Shown here one piece after another: positions 21,107-32,434 of a DNA stretch of 64,000 nt. The stretch spans positions 21,707,274 to 21,771,273 of the forward strand of contig OY986970.1 in the NCBI GenBank assembly GCA_963920575.1, given 5' to 3'. Under the pieces are notes generated by a model. That model saw only the letters and a program-made list of their open reading frames with translations. It searched no databases and had not been told where the DNA came from. How positions within the stretch are numbered: position 1 is the stretch's first letter; the number at the start of each line of letters is the position of its first letter. Source of the DNA: Narthecium ossifragum (taxonomy: Eukaryota > Streptophyta > Magnoliopsida > Dioscoreales > Nartheciaceae). Both the position numbers and the translations under genes were made by a program.

Positions 21107-24100
21107 TCACCACGCATCAACCCCCTTAGTCACCCCAAGAATTATGGCTATTGCAGCAACCACAGCCTGTTGCGGAAACAAAAAAATTTCACAAGTTTGA
21201 TAAGAAGATAAAAAGCTAAGAATAATAGCTCCGCTCGTTCTGTTTTTTGTGAGAGAATAAATTGCTAGATTACTGAATCTTAAAGGCCCACAAATAGCAA
21301 GAGCAGGAAGTGACTAGTTCTAGATAGGACAATACAAAGTGGCCAAAGAATCTAGCAACCCTGTTGGCGGGGAATCTACAAATATTATATATACATAAAT
21401 ACTAGTATTAAACTTCATAAAAGAAGACAACACAATTATCACAAAGCCTTTGTCTTGCCCACAATGTATCTAAAGTTCCGGATGTGAACTAAAAGGACTT
21501 CACACAGCTCCCCAAAGTTTGGTATGTACCAGAGTCCAGGCTAGACTAAAATGGCTAGAAATGGAACGTGAATTGGCAAGTAGGAAGCCCTCCTTTCTTG
21601 CTAGAAACAGAATTTAACTTCATATGATTCTCCTATGGAAGGAAGCTGGCGTAGAACATATCCCAAAAAACTCCCATAGGCAATTGCCATTCACCATTCA
21701 TCCCGCATCGTGGCGTATGAACTAAATTCATGCATTCAAACAGATGATCTGATTTTACTTGGACTTTACTTCAATCACAAGGGAAAATTGCCAGTATATG
21801 AAGATGTCCTGTGCAAGTAAGACTCAGAAACGTCCTATAAGTAGTCAGACCCAACAATGATACTTCATGAAGAGGAAAGATGAGGTTAACTAGACAGCAT
21901 GGGATCATTAAGCAACGAGAAGCTGAAATATATACCCAATACATAATAATAAAAAAATATTTTGGCACAAGTTAAAGAGACATGTGCTGTACTTAGGGGA
22001 CGTTTGGCGCATCGGGATCCGCGGAATCCGCTCCCACAAATCCCGAATCGGCATCTGCTCGAGAAGAGCGGACGCCGAAATCGGGATCCGCTTGAGCGCC
22101 AAACGGCCGGATCTGTGGGATCCAGAATCCGCGCATCCGGCGATCCCGCGGATTCGCCGGATCCCACGCCCGCCAAACGCCCCCTTAGTGGACCTTTTTT
22201 TAACAACTAATCAGCATAGGTCAAGATACACATCACACTTGGAATGAATCAAACCAAATAAAGAGCTAAAAAATTGCCTAGAGGCCTTTCACATCCCCAA
22301 AGAGGCCATGTGAGGACCCGTACCTCTATACTTGGTTCGATCACCTAGGTCGAACTTGTGGGCGCGGTTGGCTTTGTTTCGCGTGGGATCGCTTTGCTCT
22401 TTGCAACTCCATGGGTATTTTGATATCTTGCCTTTGCGGAGTTGGGTTTCACACGCGTTAGTGCACACACGGCCTTATAAATGATGCATGTGATTGTTAG
22501 ACTCTGATCTAGCCCTTTAATGGCATCGTTAGGCTATTAATCATCCTTATAACCCCTAATGCCTTAGATGGACGTCATGTGGCGCCATATAATATAAATA
22601 GATGCTTCCCTTTAGGCTTTCTCTCATTTTAGAGCATTTCCCAAGTTAGAAAGTTAGAAGTAGGGGCGAGTATTCGGTAAATACCGAACCGAAATACCAA
22701 CCAAAATACCAAAACTATTTCGGTACACCAATTTAAAAACCGAACCGAATTAATTCGGTACACCAATTTAAAAACCGAACCGAACCGAATTCATACAAAA
22801 ACTGAACCGAACCGAAAAAAAACCAAAATAATTTGTAGTTTTTACTTTACAATATAAAACCGAACCGAAATAAGGTGTATAACTTTAAAAATTTCGGTAT
22901 TTCGATATTTACCGAATTTTAAAAATAAAAACCGAAACCGAACCGAATTCCGAATTTTTAACTAAAAAAAAACAAACCGAACCGAATTGTTCGGTTTGGT
23001 TCTAGGAGTTCGGTTCGGTTTTGCTCACCCCTAGTTAGAAGGTTAGAGAGGGAGGGTTGGTTAGTGAGCAATGAGAGCTGATTTGGATGGCCAAAGGTTG
23101 GGAGAGGAGGGATCTAGGCCAACCTAGATCCAAGGATTCAATATTTGAAGTCCTATCTTCCTATTAGGTAAGGTTTCTACCCCTAATCCCCATGTTTAGG
23201 GTCAAGTAGATTGAATCTAGCTGATTTGATGTGATTTCTAACTTCTAGTATGTTTTCCTCTACCTATTCTACCTTAGTTTTAAGTTTCATATCGTTTGGT
23301 GTTCGATTGACGGAGATTTGATTAGTTTTAGTTCAAGTTTTTCCAGATTTGCTCGGACGGGATTGATCCCAATCGAAGCAAAAATATCCACGCATGCCCA
23401 GTTGGGATCGATCCCAAGGTTGGCAGAGAGGGTATTTTGGCCAGTTTTGATGGTTTTCAAAACTTCTTTCAATCCGATTTTTGGGTATGATCCTAATATT
23501 AAAGATTAGAGCTAGCATGCTAGTTTTCAAGAAATTTGGAACATATATGAGAGATTTATGGAAAGTCTAGTTAATTGCTAAGTTTCATGCCAAGTTGGGA
23601 ATCTGTGGAATTGATGCTATGTTGTATATATAAATAACTATATCTATCAGGCTCTATTAGCCGAGCCCTACGTGTGGCTATTATGTTTATTCAAGGGAGT
23701 CACACCCCTCGGGAATGCTTAGTATAAATGTAAGGCCGAAGGTTTGCCGCCCTTGTAGTGTTTGTTATAATGTTTATCAGAAACTGAAGATGTGTCATAG
23801 TATGTTATATGTTATGACTTAGAATCATGCATGATTTCTATTTGAATGAATGCCGATATGGAATGACTTGGTGGTACGCTCATGAGGAGCGGATGGTTTT
23901 ATGAGAATGGTTTGGCATGTTTCCTTGCATGTTGGAATGTTAGTAAGTCCTCGGAGGACTTAGATACTATTAGTCTTTACTTATACCATGTTAAGACTTC
24001 TTATGATGTTATGTCATCATGTTGTATGCTTAATTATGTTAATGCGTATGTTCATGCATTTGTTTGCATTAAAAGCATAAGGTTATGACGTGAGCGAATA

Positions 24101-27100
24101 GGTGTTTCGCCAATCCGTGCGAGTCGGGTACGCCGGATCTAGCACTAGGGCCAGGCTTGGGTAGAACGTGGTTTAGGACACGATTGTTGTCATTGATCAA
24201 CTATTCTATCTTTTGGGGATTATTATATAGTTGAACTTGGATATTGCTATACTTTGAGGTGTAGAAGTCATGTCGGTCCTCCTGATCCAAGTGCTAAGGA
24301 TGTGGGTGTGTTCGATGTCCCTTAGTTATGTTCCTATATGAGGGGTGGTTAGACAATGAGCGTCGGCGGTGAATGCAGCAGCGATGTGCAAACCTTGGGT
24401 CCGTACCCGTAGGGGATCGTCCCATTGCTTCGCCGTTGGGTGAGGGTGGTGGACCCAGCGGGGAATCGATAAGACCGGTGTGAGCTTTGGGTCACTCCTT
24501 AGATTTAGGCGGAGGATGACATTGTTGTTGTTGCATTTCCCTTATGTGTGACGTTAGAGTAGATTCCCTACTAAGCTTTGCTGTTCACCCTACCAGGCTG
24601 CATTTGCAAGCGCAGGTGCGGCTCCATCAAGTTCAGGTGGTTATCCTTCTAGATGTGCGTCGACTTCATATGGTGCGTGAGCTCAAGGAGTTAACTTTAT
24701 TGTCTATTTACAGTTTTGAACTTAAGAACTCTGATGTATTTAGAGACATATTGTATAACTTTTATTTTGACGTTATATGAGAAAGGAAGTTTTCTCTAAA
24801 TTCATGTACATTGAAAAATGTAATAGTTAGTTCTTTACTCTTATATCCTTATTGTTAATTGTTTAAATTAGTCGTGAATTTGTATATGTTCATGCACCAC
24901 AGGTTGGATTGTAGACAGGTTGGCTCATGTTTCGATCCGGATGGGTTTTATGGGTTGGGATGTGACAGGCCAAGTATGAAAGCACTAAAGGGCCAAAAAG
25001 GAGAAAGAACTTAATTTTTCCAATATAGCTAATCCTCTCGAGTAAGAGTGAAAAGGGTTCATCAGGTAAATGGCTTAGGAAAAACATTCGAGGGCAAAAA
25101 CAACGAGAACCAGTTGATATTAGAGTTAAGTAGCATGGGACAAGAAAGCAGAATACATGGAAAGAATAAAGTACATTGGCTCTTTAAGCTAAATAGAGAC
25201 TCTAAACAGCAAAGCCAAATGTAATGAGGTCAAAATGACGAGAAATTGCTAATTGAGAGGAAAACCAACAAAAAGATAAAGCTGTACATAGGGGGTCATA
25301 CAACGACCTATGCAAATATCTCTCAATAATTGGATGATTCAATGGGAAATCAAAGCACTTTCAAGTGATCATTCAGTGGCTTGGAAAGCAAGAACAACCA
25401 TACCAAACTTTAGCCAGATGTTTTGACGCAAATGGCAGGAACAAACATCCTCTCAAACTATCAACCAGATTTCTAAAGTTTGACGTTGGCCCGTTAGACC
25501 TTCCCAAAAGAAAGTTGGTATATTTTCCACCCTTAAAAGCATATCTATATTTGGCACCAAAGTTCCATACATGCGCTACTGTTCCCACTCGTCTCAAATC
25601 CCCTCTACCACCGTCAACAAGAGTAATTAAAAGGCTATTTCTCTCTTCATCAAATCTGGTTTATGCTACAGTCACTGATACCAGCATCTAGCCTTTGTAT
25701 AAAAAATGAAACATAACATGCTCATGATTGTGGGTTGTGACCAAGGGCGAAGCTAGGAGTTTATTCTAAGAGGGGCGAAACTCTGGGCAGGCAATTGCTA
25801 ATTAATGTCAGTAATCACCTCATTTCAAAACAAATATGTTAATCAATGCTGACCAAATTTTTGTTCCAAAATTTTCCATGGTGGTTAGAATAACCCCATT
25901 GAGCTAATGTAACTTTGCCCTTGAACGTGATAAAAACCAAATAAATTCGTTTCGGCTCAGATATCCGCATGATTAATCCCTCCAAATCATGTAAGGTTAG
26001 AAAACAAGGTTCCCGATTGCAGTAGAAGCATAAGACATGTATGACTAAACCAAAAAACTTTAACTATGGTTTCACTAATTCACACCATAGAAAAAAAGGT
26101 CATTTGTTATAAAATCCCTGCGCAAATCTACACTTTACAGTCAGATGCTGTCTGTCTATAATGCCAAAATCCTGCACGTACATTACCAACAAGACAATAA
26201 AAAGTTAAGGAGAGATATAACATACGTGTATTACAATGTATGGAAATAAAATGCGTTCCTGTAATAACAGCCTCCAACAAATACTCAACAATAACAAGAC
26301 ACTCAATAAACTTCAAGAGAGGACATTCAATTTAAAATACAACTTACAGCAATTGTGCATGCAACAAATCCTGGTTTCTCTCTGTAATCTACTCTGACGC
26401 AAAGGAGAATGAAAGCTCCAACGTACCAGGGAACAGCAGCAAGGAAGAAACCAATAATAAACCTTCCAAAGATTACCAATTTTTCAGGTAAGGCTAATAA
26501 GATTTAGATACATTATATGGTATAGCTGACTAATCTAGTATGCTTTAAAACATGGTAGTTAAGAACTAAGAAGTCTATTTACTTACAGAAACCAACCAAT
26601 ACCAAGTCCACAACACAAATGACGTCGCATTCTCAAAGGTCTTCCTTCAGCAACAGCAGCATAAACTAGAACAGCAAAAAAGGGAGAAAAATATGAACCA
26701 TAAGCATAAAATCAATCGGATAGCAAGGTATAAACAATGGCAAACATGCATGGCACAAAGAGAAGCACGGGAGTATGAGGAAGGAGGAAGTTGTCCAACT
26801 TAACAAGGTTCCTAGCTGAGTGTGCCAAATACAACCAAAATCCTTTTGCTCTTTAGAACTACAAGCGAGATGCATCCATACAAGGACTTAGGATACTTTC
26901 AAGCAACTCCTTCAGGGTAATACATCATATTTACATAACGAGTATTACTCATAAGGGATAAAGAATCCAAATCAAGTTTATACTAATGAAAGGCATAAAA
27001 ATTACCATCTAGAACCTAATAAGGTCATCTGTTTCACAGGAACTAAATTTAATGGGTAAAAAATTACACTAATATGCATTTACGTGAAAGTATTTGCCCT

Positions 27101-28236
27101 AAGTAGTCATAACCCAGACCACATATTACCATTTGTGGTGCAAAAATAAAGGCGTCCACACTAGATCCTTAGGATGGCTAGCATATTCCACCAAAGAGTC
27201 ATGCATGCTCCTTAATAGACTGGGGCCACAACTTGAACTTGTGGCCAAATCAAGAGCGATAACCAGCTTACTGAAAATGGGCACTTACAGACTCAGATAC
27301 TGATGAGAAAATTCAGCTCAAGGAAACAAAGTTCTTTGTGAGTCTTACCTAAAAAACACTATATTGCAGACTCGTCCGTAGGATTGCGGTGAAAAATTAG
27401 AAGATATCTCATGCAAAAACTGGTTTGAAAAGCGCCACTGTTAAGACATAACAAGAATGCCCAAAGATCATACAAAGTTTTCCATTTCGCACACTCTTAC
27501 AAAACAGATTGCATATTTCAGGTTTTCGAGCTTTGCTTCCAAGAGGTGGAAGTAACCCATAATACATCATATCCATCTCAAAGCAAGAATTAAAGCCAGT
27601 GCAACATCATTCATTTAGCTGAACAAATCAGTCACAAATGGAGAGATTCACAACCTGACAGTAATCAACAATTAATACTAGAGAACGTCAACAAGATAAC
27701 AATTTGGAACCTGGGAGACAAAAACCGCTAAGTTTCACTTCACTTCTCGGATGGCCATGATCAATCATAACCAAGTCAACCTAAATTGGACAGGGGAAGA
27801 ACCCAAAGGCAAAGGGAATCCATGTTGCATCAATTCAATCAACAAGATAAATGCAAACAAACGAAAAAACACCGTAATCATTAATGCTAAGAAGAAACCC
27901 TAACCAGCGCAGTCTCCAACCAAATAGTTAAAGAACCGAAGCCGACCTCCACCCGATCAAACAAAGAAGAACGCAATTTTAATCCAGAATATCAACAGAG
28001 AACGATTAAAACCAAACAATCATACCTGGAACAGCCTGGTAGCCATGGGAATAGTAGGGTGGGACGTGATAAGAAGCAGCAGCCGGATAGGACGACGCCC
28101 CGGGAGGCGGCGACGGCTGGGGGAATCCGATCACCGGCTGGCTGTGGTCGGGGACACCCTGGAACGTGCCGTAGGGATGGTGGGGTTGGGGATCCAAGGC
28201 CCCAACTCCACGGCTCTTCGCGTCCTCCTCGCTCAT
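21107..28236 (-). CDS. 60S ribosomal protein L18a-like membrane protein
   Basis: Four exons join in phase: 28026-28236, 26587-26665, 26348-26462 and 21107-21166, all with GT-AG introns, giving 154 residues. The start MSEEDAKSRGVG is the usual N-terminus of the plant L18a-like family. Then comes a Pro/Tyr-rich cytosolic segment (YGTFQGVPDHSQPVIGFPQP), the RPLRMRRHLCCGLGIGWFL motif, and two hydrophobic segments (FIIGFFLAAVPWYVGAFILL and VVAAIAIILGV) typical of its two membrane spans. Despite the name the family is not a true ribosomal L18a. Members are plant-specific small membrane proteins of unclear biochemical role. The last intron (21167-26347, 5.2 kb) is swollen by transposon insertions. 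No damage to the coding sequence is seen. Confidence 0.93.
21996..22184. mobile_element. Tourist/PIF-Harbinger-like MITE
   Basis: A 189-bp GC-rich element. The ends GGGGACGTTTGGC and (reverse complement) GGGGGCGTTTGGC form inverted repeats, bordered by TTA on both sides (21993-21995 and 22185-22187), the target duplication of PIF/Harbinger elements. It has no coding capacity. It lies in the last intron of the L18a-like gene. Confidence 0.85.
22309..24967 (+). mobile_element. Solo LTR, Del/Tekay-like gypsy
   Basis: It starts TGTGAGGACCCG and ends GGGATGTGACA, bordered by a perfect 5-bp duplication, GGCCA (22304-22308 and 24968-24972). The length is 2659 bp including a nested hAT MITE. A TATA-like ATAATATAAATAG is near 22590. 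No internal region remains, so it arose by LTR-LTR recombination. Family assignment rests on the ends and is tentative. It carries GGGATTGATCCC and GGGATCGATCCC palindromes near 23360-23415. Confidence 0.85.
22661..23033. mobile_element. hAT-type MITE with ACCGAA subterminal repeats
   Basis: A 373-bp element. It starts TAGGGGCGAG and ends CTCACCCCTA, flanked by a perfect 8-bp duplication, GTTAGAAG (22653-22660 and 23034-23041). The interior is made of many copies of ACCGAA and its complement TTCGGT, probably transposase-binding repeats. It inserted into the solo LTR. Confidence 0.92.
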
Positions 28237-28560
28237 CGTCGCGATCTACCTAGGGTTTCCAATTCCAATGTGAGGGAATTGGGATGCCTCTGGAACGTTG
28301 CTTGCCTCGACCTGTCGCCGTTCCCGCGTTTGGGCCTGGCAACACGTGTCATTTATAGGGGTTTCCTTGCGCAAATTGGGTTTAACCAGGAAGGGTGGGG
28401 ACCAGACAGCGTGGCATTATCTTATTGGTCCCCCGTCAGATTAGACATCCGTAGCTCTATCTCCACCATATTTTTGACTCAACACATCATATTTACTCAA
28501 TACATCATAATCCAAATATTAAAACATGTTATTTTACTCAGTATACCACACCAAATATTA
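28237..28560 (-). promoter_or_regulatory. Promoter and 5' UTR of the L18a-like gene
   Basis: On the minus strand a TATA-like CCTATAAAT (28351-28359) lies about 115 bases upstream of the ATG. A CACGTG G-box core (28343-28348) lies just downstream of it. The G-box suggests bZIP or bHLH control, for example by light or ABA; that is inference. Confidence 0.5.
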
Positions 28561-28720
28561 AAAGGGAAATTGCCGTTTAGTCTCTTTGGGAGAAGTTGTT
28601 TGCTATTTAGTTTTTTTAAAAGATTTTAAGCCATTTAGTCCTTTTTTGGACAGCTGTACTTTTTTTTTCTCTAAAATACCCTTTATGTATTTTATTAAAT
28701 GAGAGATGGATGGATAGTTT
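28561..28720. repeat. Short dispersed repeat near host promoter
   Basis: The block AATTGCCGTTTAGTCTCTTTG ... CATTTAGTCC ... CTCTAAAATACCC (described by its parts) recurs in diverged form at about 60255-60360, upstream of the ETHE1 gene. The class of the repeat is unknown. Confidence 0.45.
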
Positions 28721-28839
28721 TTGAATTAGGTGGTTGGCATTAATTGCAGTGGTTGGGAATATATACATCTATTCCCAATACAAGAAAGGCATGCATGCAT
28801 CCACTTATGGCTGGATGCATGCATTAATGGGGGCATTAA

Positions 28840-29690
28840 TAGTAACTGCAATTATGGGAAGTAACTACAAATATTGGTAGTTACTTCCCAGTTTTCCTAC
28901 TTTTTTCTGGGATAGTAAAAACAAATTATGGAAAAGTAACTACAATTAGAAGAAGTAACTACAAATATTGGTAGTTACTTCCCAGTTTTCCTACCTTTTT
29001 TCCGGGATAGTAACTACAAATTATGGAAAAGTAACTACAATTAAGGGAAATAACTACAAATATTGGTAGTTACTTCCCAGTTTTCCTACCTTTTTCCTGC
29101 GATAGTAACTACAAATTATGGAAAAGTAACTATAATTATGGGAAGTAACTATAAATATTGGTAGTTACTTCCCAAGTTTCCTACCTTTTTTCTGCGATAG
29201 TAACTACAAATTATGGAAAAGTAACTACAATTATGGGAAGTAACTACAAATATTGGTAGTTACTTCCAAAAATATTGTAAAGTAATTCGAATATTTAATA
29301 AATAGACATTTTATAAATAGTTTGAAGTATTTTTCTATTACAATTTTTGGGAAATAACTACATATATTGCTAATTATTTTCAATTTTCCTACCTTTTGCC
29401 TACCAAATATTGATAGTTACTTTACAATTTTCTATAAAGTAACTACAAATTTTGGTAGTTACTTCCCAAAATATTGGTAGTTACTTTACAATTTTCTAGA
29501 AAGTAATTACAAATAGTTACTATAAAAATTGGTATAAAAATTTTCTGAGAAGTATCTACAAAAATTTCTAAAAAACTTTGCTAAAAAGTTATTACAAAAA
29601 TTTTCTAGAAAGTAACTACAATTTATGGGAAGTACCTACAAATATTGGTAGTTACTTCCTATGAATTGTAAAGTAACTACCAATATTTTT
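28840..29690. repeat. AT-rich tandem array, 95-bp unit with inner palindrome
   Basis: ATATTGGTAGTTACTTCCCA recurs at 28871, 28965, 29060, 29155 and 29250 (steps of 94, 95, 95, 95). Each unit contains GTAACTACAAATATTGGTAG, an inverted pair of GTAACTAC and GTAGTTAC. Diverged units continue to about 29690, next to an assembly gap. It has no coding capacity. Confidence 0.92.
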
Positions 29691-29757
29691 ACTAAAAAAA
29701 AGTAATTGAAAAAAAAAACAAAATGATCTTGAGCTGTCGTTCACCGACTGAGGATCG

Positions 29758-29957
29758 NNNNNNNNNNNNNNNNNNNNNNNNNNNNNNNNNNNNNNNNNNN
29801 NNNNNNNNNNNNNNNNNNNNNNNNNNNNNNNNNNNNNNNNNNNNNNNNNNNNNNNNNNNNNNNNNNNNNNNNNNNNNNNNNNNNNNNNNNNNNNNNNNNN
29901 NNNNNNNNNNNNNNNNNNNNNNNNNNNNNNNNNNNNNNNNNNNNNNNNNNNNNNNNN
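29758..29957. other. Assembly gap (200 N)
   Basis: A run of N; the round length suggests a nominal size. Confidence 1.
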
Positions 29958-30340
29958 GTTAACCATGCACCTCCGTCCAAGTCCGTATATATATCTAACT
30001 TAACCAGAGTAGAAACATAACCAGGGTGGGCAAAATTACTTAATTACCCATCCCCATTAACATCTGACTTAACAAGAGTAGAAACATAACCAGGGGTATA
30101 ATTGTCTTATCAAAAGGGTTATTTAATGACGTTAGGCATATTCCATGAATATTAACCGACTAGTAACCGGAGGGCATAGTTAACATTATCACAATGTTTT
30201 CAGGGGTACATATGTAAAGGCAAAGATTGTAAGGGTACATTTGTAATTTAAGAAGTTTTCAAGATCTCAAAAGTAAATAACCCATAATTATAATCATATA
30301 CATATGAAATGACGACAATGGAGTTCCAATTCTCGGTTTT
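29958..30340. other. Sequence between gap and MULE2
   Basis: It contains a diverged direct repeat (ACTTAACCAGAGTAGAAACA at about 29998 and ACTTAACAAGAGTAGAAACA at about 30068). No gene is seen. Confidence 0.5.
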
Positions 30341-30772
30341 TATTTGGAAAGTCTCTATAAAACTACCCTCCTAATATTAAACCACACACCACACTTAAAA
30401 TTACCCACACCACACTTAAAACCACCTTTAACATTAAACCACTCACCCTAACACACATTAACCGGCCAAACCTCACCCTCCCGGTCAAACATCGTCCTTT
30501 CGCCTCCCTTGACTACTGAACGGCGTGCGCTGGATAGCGAAGGGCGTCCTTTGCGGCAAAGCATCACCGACGCTAACCTTCCTCTGACCTCACCTTCGCC
30601 AACGATCCTTCTCCCGGCCAAGCCCTCCTATTCCTCTTCCCAAACGTGAGTATTTTAACTCCATTCTTTATCAAATCCTCCATCAATTTCTAACAGTTCG
30701 GTAGTTCAACCCCTATTTGTTAGTATCGGGTGTTGACTACCGATATATGAATGTAGTTATTTGCATGGTACT

Positions 30773-31935
30773 TGTTGATCCTAACCTTGTTTTGATGATG
30801 CTAATAAATATTAAATGATAAAATATATGTTTAATATTAATTTCCCCTTTAATTAGAAGTCTTAAATTTCATATTTGAGAAATTATAGTATTGTCGGTCG
30901 ATGCATGGATCGACCGTAGGAATGCAACGCTCGATCCATGGATCGACCGCGAGGGTTAGACGGCGGATGCATCAAACTTGGCCAAATGAAATGTTGGCTC
31001 TCGATTGATATATTCATCGACCCTGAGAAGCCCTTTTCTTGACAGAACCTCACGGTCGATGCACGAATCGACCATGGAGGTTGTTTGTGATTTATATACT
31101 TTGGCTAAGTGTTGACTAAGAGAGAAATTGTTTTTTTTAATTGTTGTAGGCTCACAGACGATCTGGTGGTCGATGCGTGGATCGACTATGGACAATGTTG
31201 ACTCAAGTGAAGAAGCGACGGTCGATCGGAGCATCGACACTGAGAACTATTTTTCACAACAGAGGCTCACGGTTGATCTGGCGATCGATGGGTTGATCGA
31301 CCGCGACTCAAGAAGGCTATGTTTTGAACATGGCGGTCGATGTGGCGGACAATGCATAGATCGACCGCCAGCAACGCGCAGAGTAAAAAAACTAGTCATT
31401 GGAGAGTTGCATGGAGCCGTTGAAGCTGGTTTTCGAGCTGGTTGAAGGCCAGATTAAGTAGTTTTCTTATGTAAACTTGCCACAACTATTATTGATATTT
31501 TTTAGATCATTTGGGCACGTTTTAGCAAAAGTTTCTACTCATTTCCAATGAGCTACAGCCTTTGTAAACCTTCTTCGAGTATGAAGAAGTACATTGTGAG
31601 GCATCCAACAGTGGTTGGGAGTGATTGTAAGGCTACCAAGCACCCGAAAGCTTGGAGAAAAAACTTGTAAGGATTTGCAAGTAATGGAACCTCAAAGATG
31701 ACATTGAGAGAAGTGGACGTAGACCAAGAGTTTCGTCGAACCACTATAAAATTGGTGCAATCTCTCTAACTTCTCTCTCATATATTCTTGCATGTTGTTT
31801 TACATTTGTTTCATCTCATTTACAATCATTTAAGGTCTTAGATCTCATTTACCTGGTTTTTCCATTGATCTAGTTTTTCATAAAGGGTCCAATTCACCCC
31901 CCCCCCCCCCCCCCCCCCCCTCTCTTGGACCTTCA
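30773..31935 (+). mobile_element. Solo LTR, Copia SIRE-like
   Basis: It starts TGTTGATCCTAACC and ends CTTGGACCTTCA, with a perfect 5-bp duplication, GTACT (30768-30772 and 31936-31940). The start and the 'TCCAATTCAC-polyC-TCTCTTGGA' end are typical of SIRE/Maximus Copia LTRs. A 24-base C run (31897-31920) lies near the end. The middle holds a palindrome array. Confidence 0.88.
30893..31372. repeat. GGTCGATnnATnGATCGACC palindrome array in SIRE-like LTR
   Basis: About eight imperfect palindromes such as GGTCGATGCATGGATCGACC are spaced irregularly (30-100 bp). Several are split by ordinary LTR sequence. The central GATCGA/TCGATC words recur in other LTRs of this window. Confidence 0.85.
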
Positions 31936-32169
31936 GTACTACCAATACAATAGGGCAATGTGTCGGTACTTAGGTACCGACCAAGTGCATTCATATCCAG
32001 ATTTGTAAACTATCGTTTAGTACCTTTCTACAATTCGTTTAGCCATACTTTGGTACTCTACTACCGATCCCTTTCTTTCCTTACCGGTAATTTGCTACCA
32101 ATGGGTTATTGTTTGTGGTATTATTTCCTAATCTATGCATTTAATAGAACTAATATTTGCATTTAAAAA

Positions 32170-32397
32170 ATGGTTCGTTCATGGTGGAAACAACACACCG
32201 GCGCCTCATCATCTTCTGCGGCCTCGACTAGGAAGAGGAGAGGGGTCCCCGAGAACAACCTGGAGGAGGATGAGCAGCCTATTCAAGACAAAGAGATGCT
32301 AGACGATGATGGTCCATTCCCTGGTCGACCTGTTGCTGTTGACCAGACTGTTTTGACCAAGTTCAAAACTCACGTCACCTACCATATATAGCGGGGC
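32170..32397 (+). pseudogene. MULE2 mobile-domain gene, first exon
   Basis: It encodes a Ser-rich basic start (ASSSSAASTRKRRG), an acidic stretch and FPGRPVAVDQTVLTKFKTHV, aligning with PGGPQDETVLTMFRSHV of MULE1. The conserved Trp after YHI is a TAG stop (TGG to TAG). Directly after it a 24-base G run leads into the Athila insertion. The rest of the gene resumes at 44897. Confidence 0.8.
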
Positions 32398-32421
32398 GGG
32401 GGGGGGGGGGGGGGGGGGGGG
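32398..32421 (+). repeat. 24-base G homopolymer
   Basis: An uninterrupted G24 next to the left edge of the Athila element. The target at the right edge is GGGGGG, so the element inserted into a G tract. Confidence 0.9.
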
Positions 32422-32434
32422 TGGAGGGGGTTGG

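Larger units (their letters stand above)
30697..32102. repeat. MULE2 palindrome array near mobile-domain gene start
   Basis: Motifs such as TGTCGGTACTTAGGTACCGA (31962) and ACTCTACTACCGATCC (about 32055) lie upstream of the first coding exon, with more at 30697-30747. The SIRE-like solo LTR (30773-31935) split the array. The outer half-sites TCGGT/ACCGA match MULE1, but the core is TA-C-T-TA rather than TTTTAAAA. Confidence 0.7.

Noticed and set aside
29652..29980. ORFs containing X residues
   Set aside because: Translations of the N gap.
30300..30500. Left TIR of MULE2
   Set aside because: Searched by eye for the complement of the right end and for TTAGATATT; no convincing match, so the left boundary is only approximate.
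31128..31445. 105-codon ORF in SIRE-like LTR
   Set aside because: Created by the palindrome array; not coding in the family.
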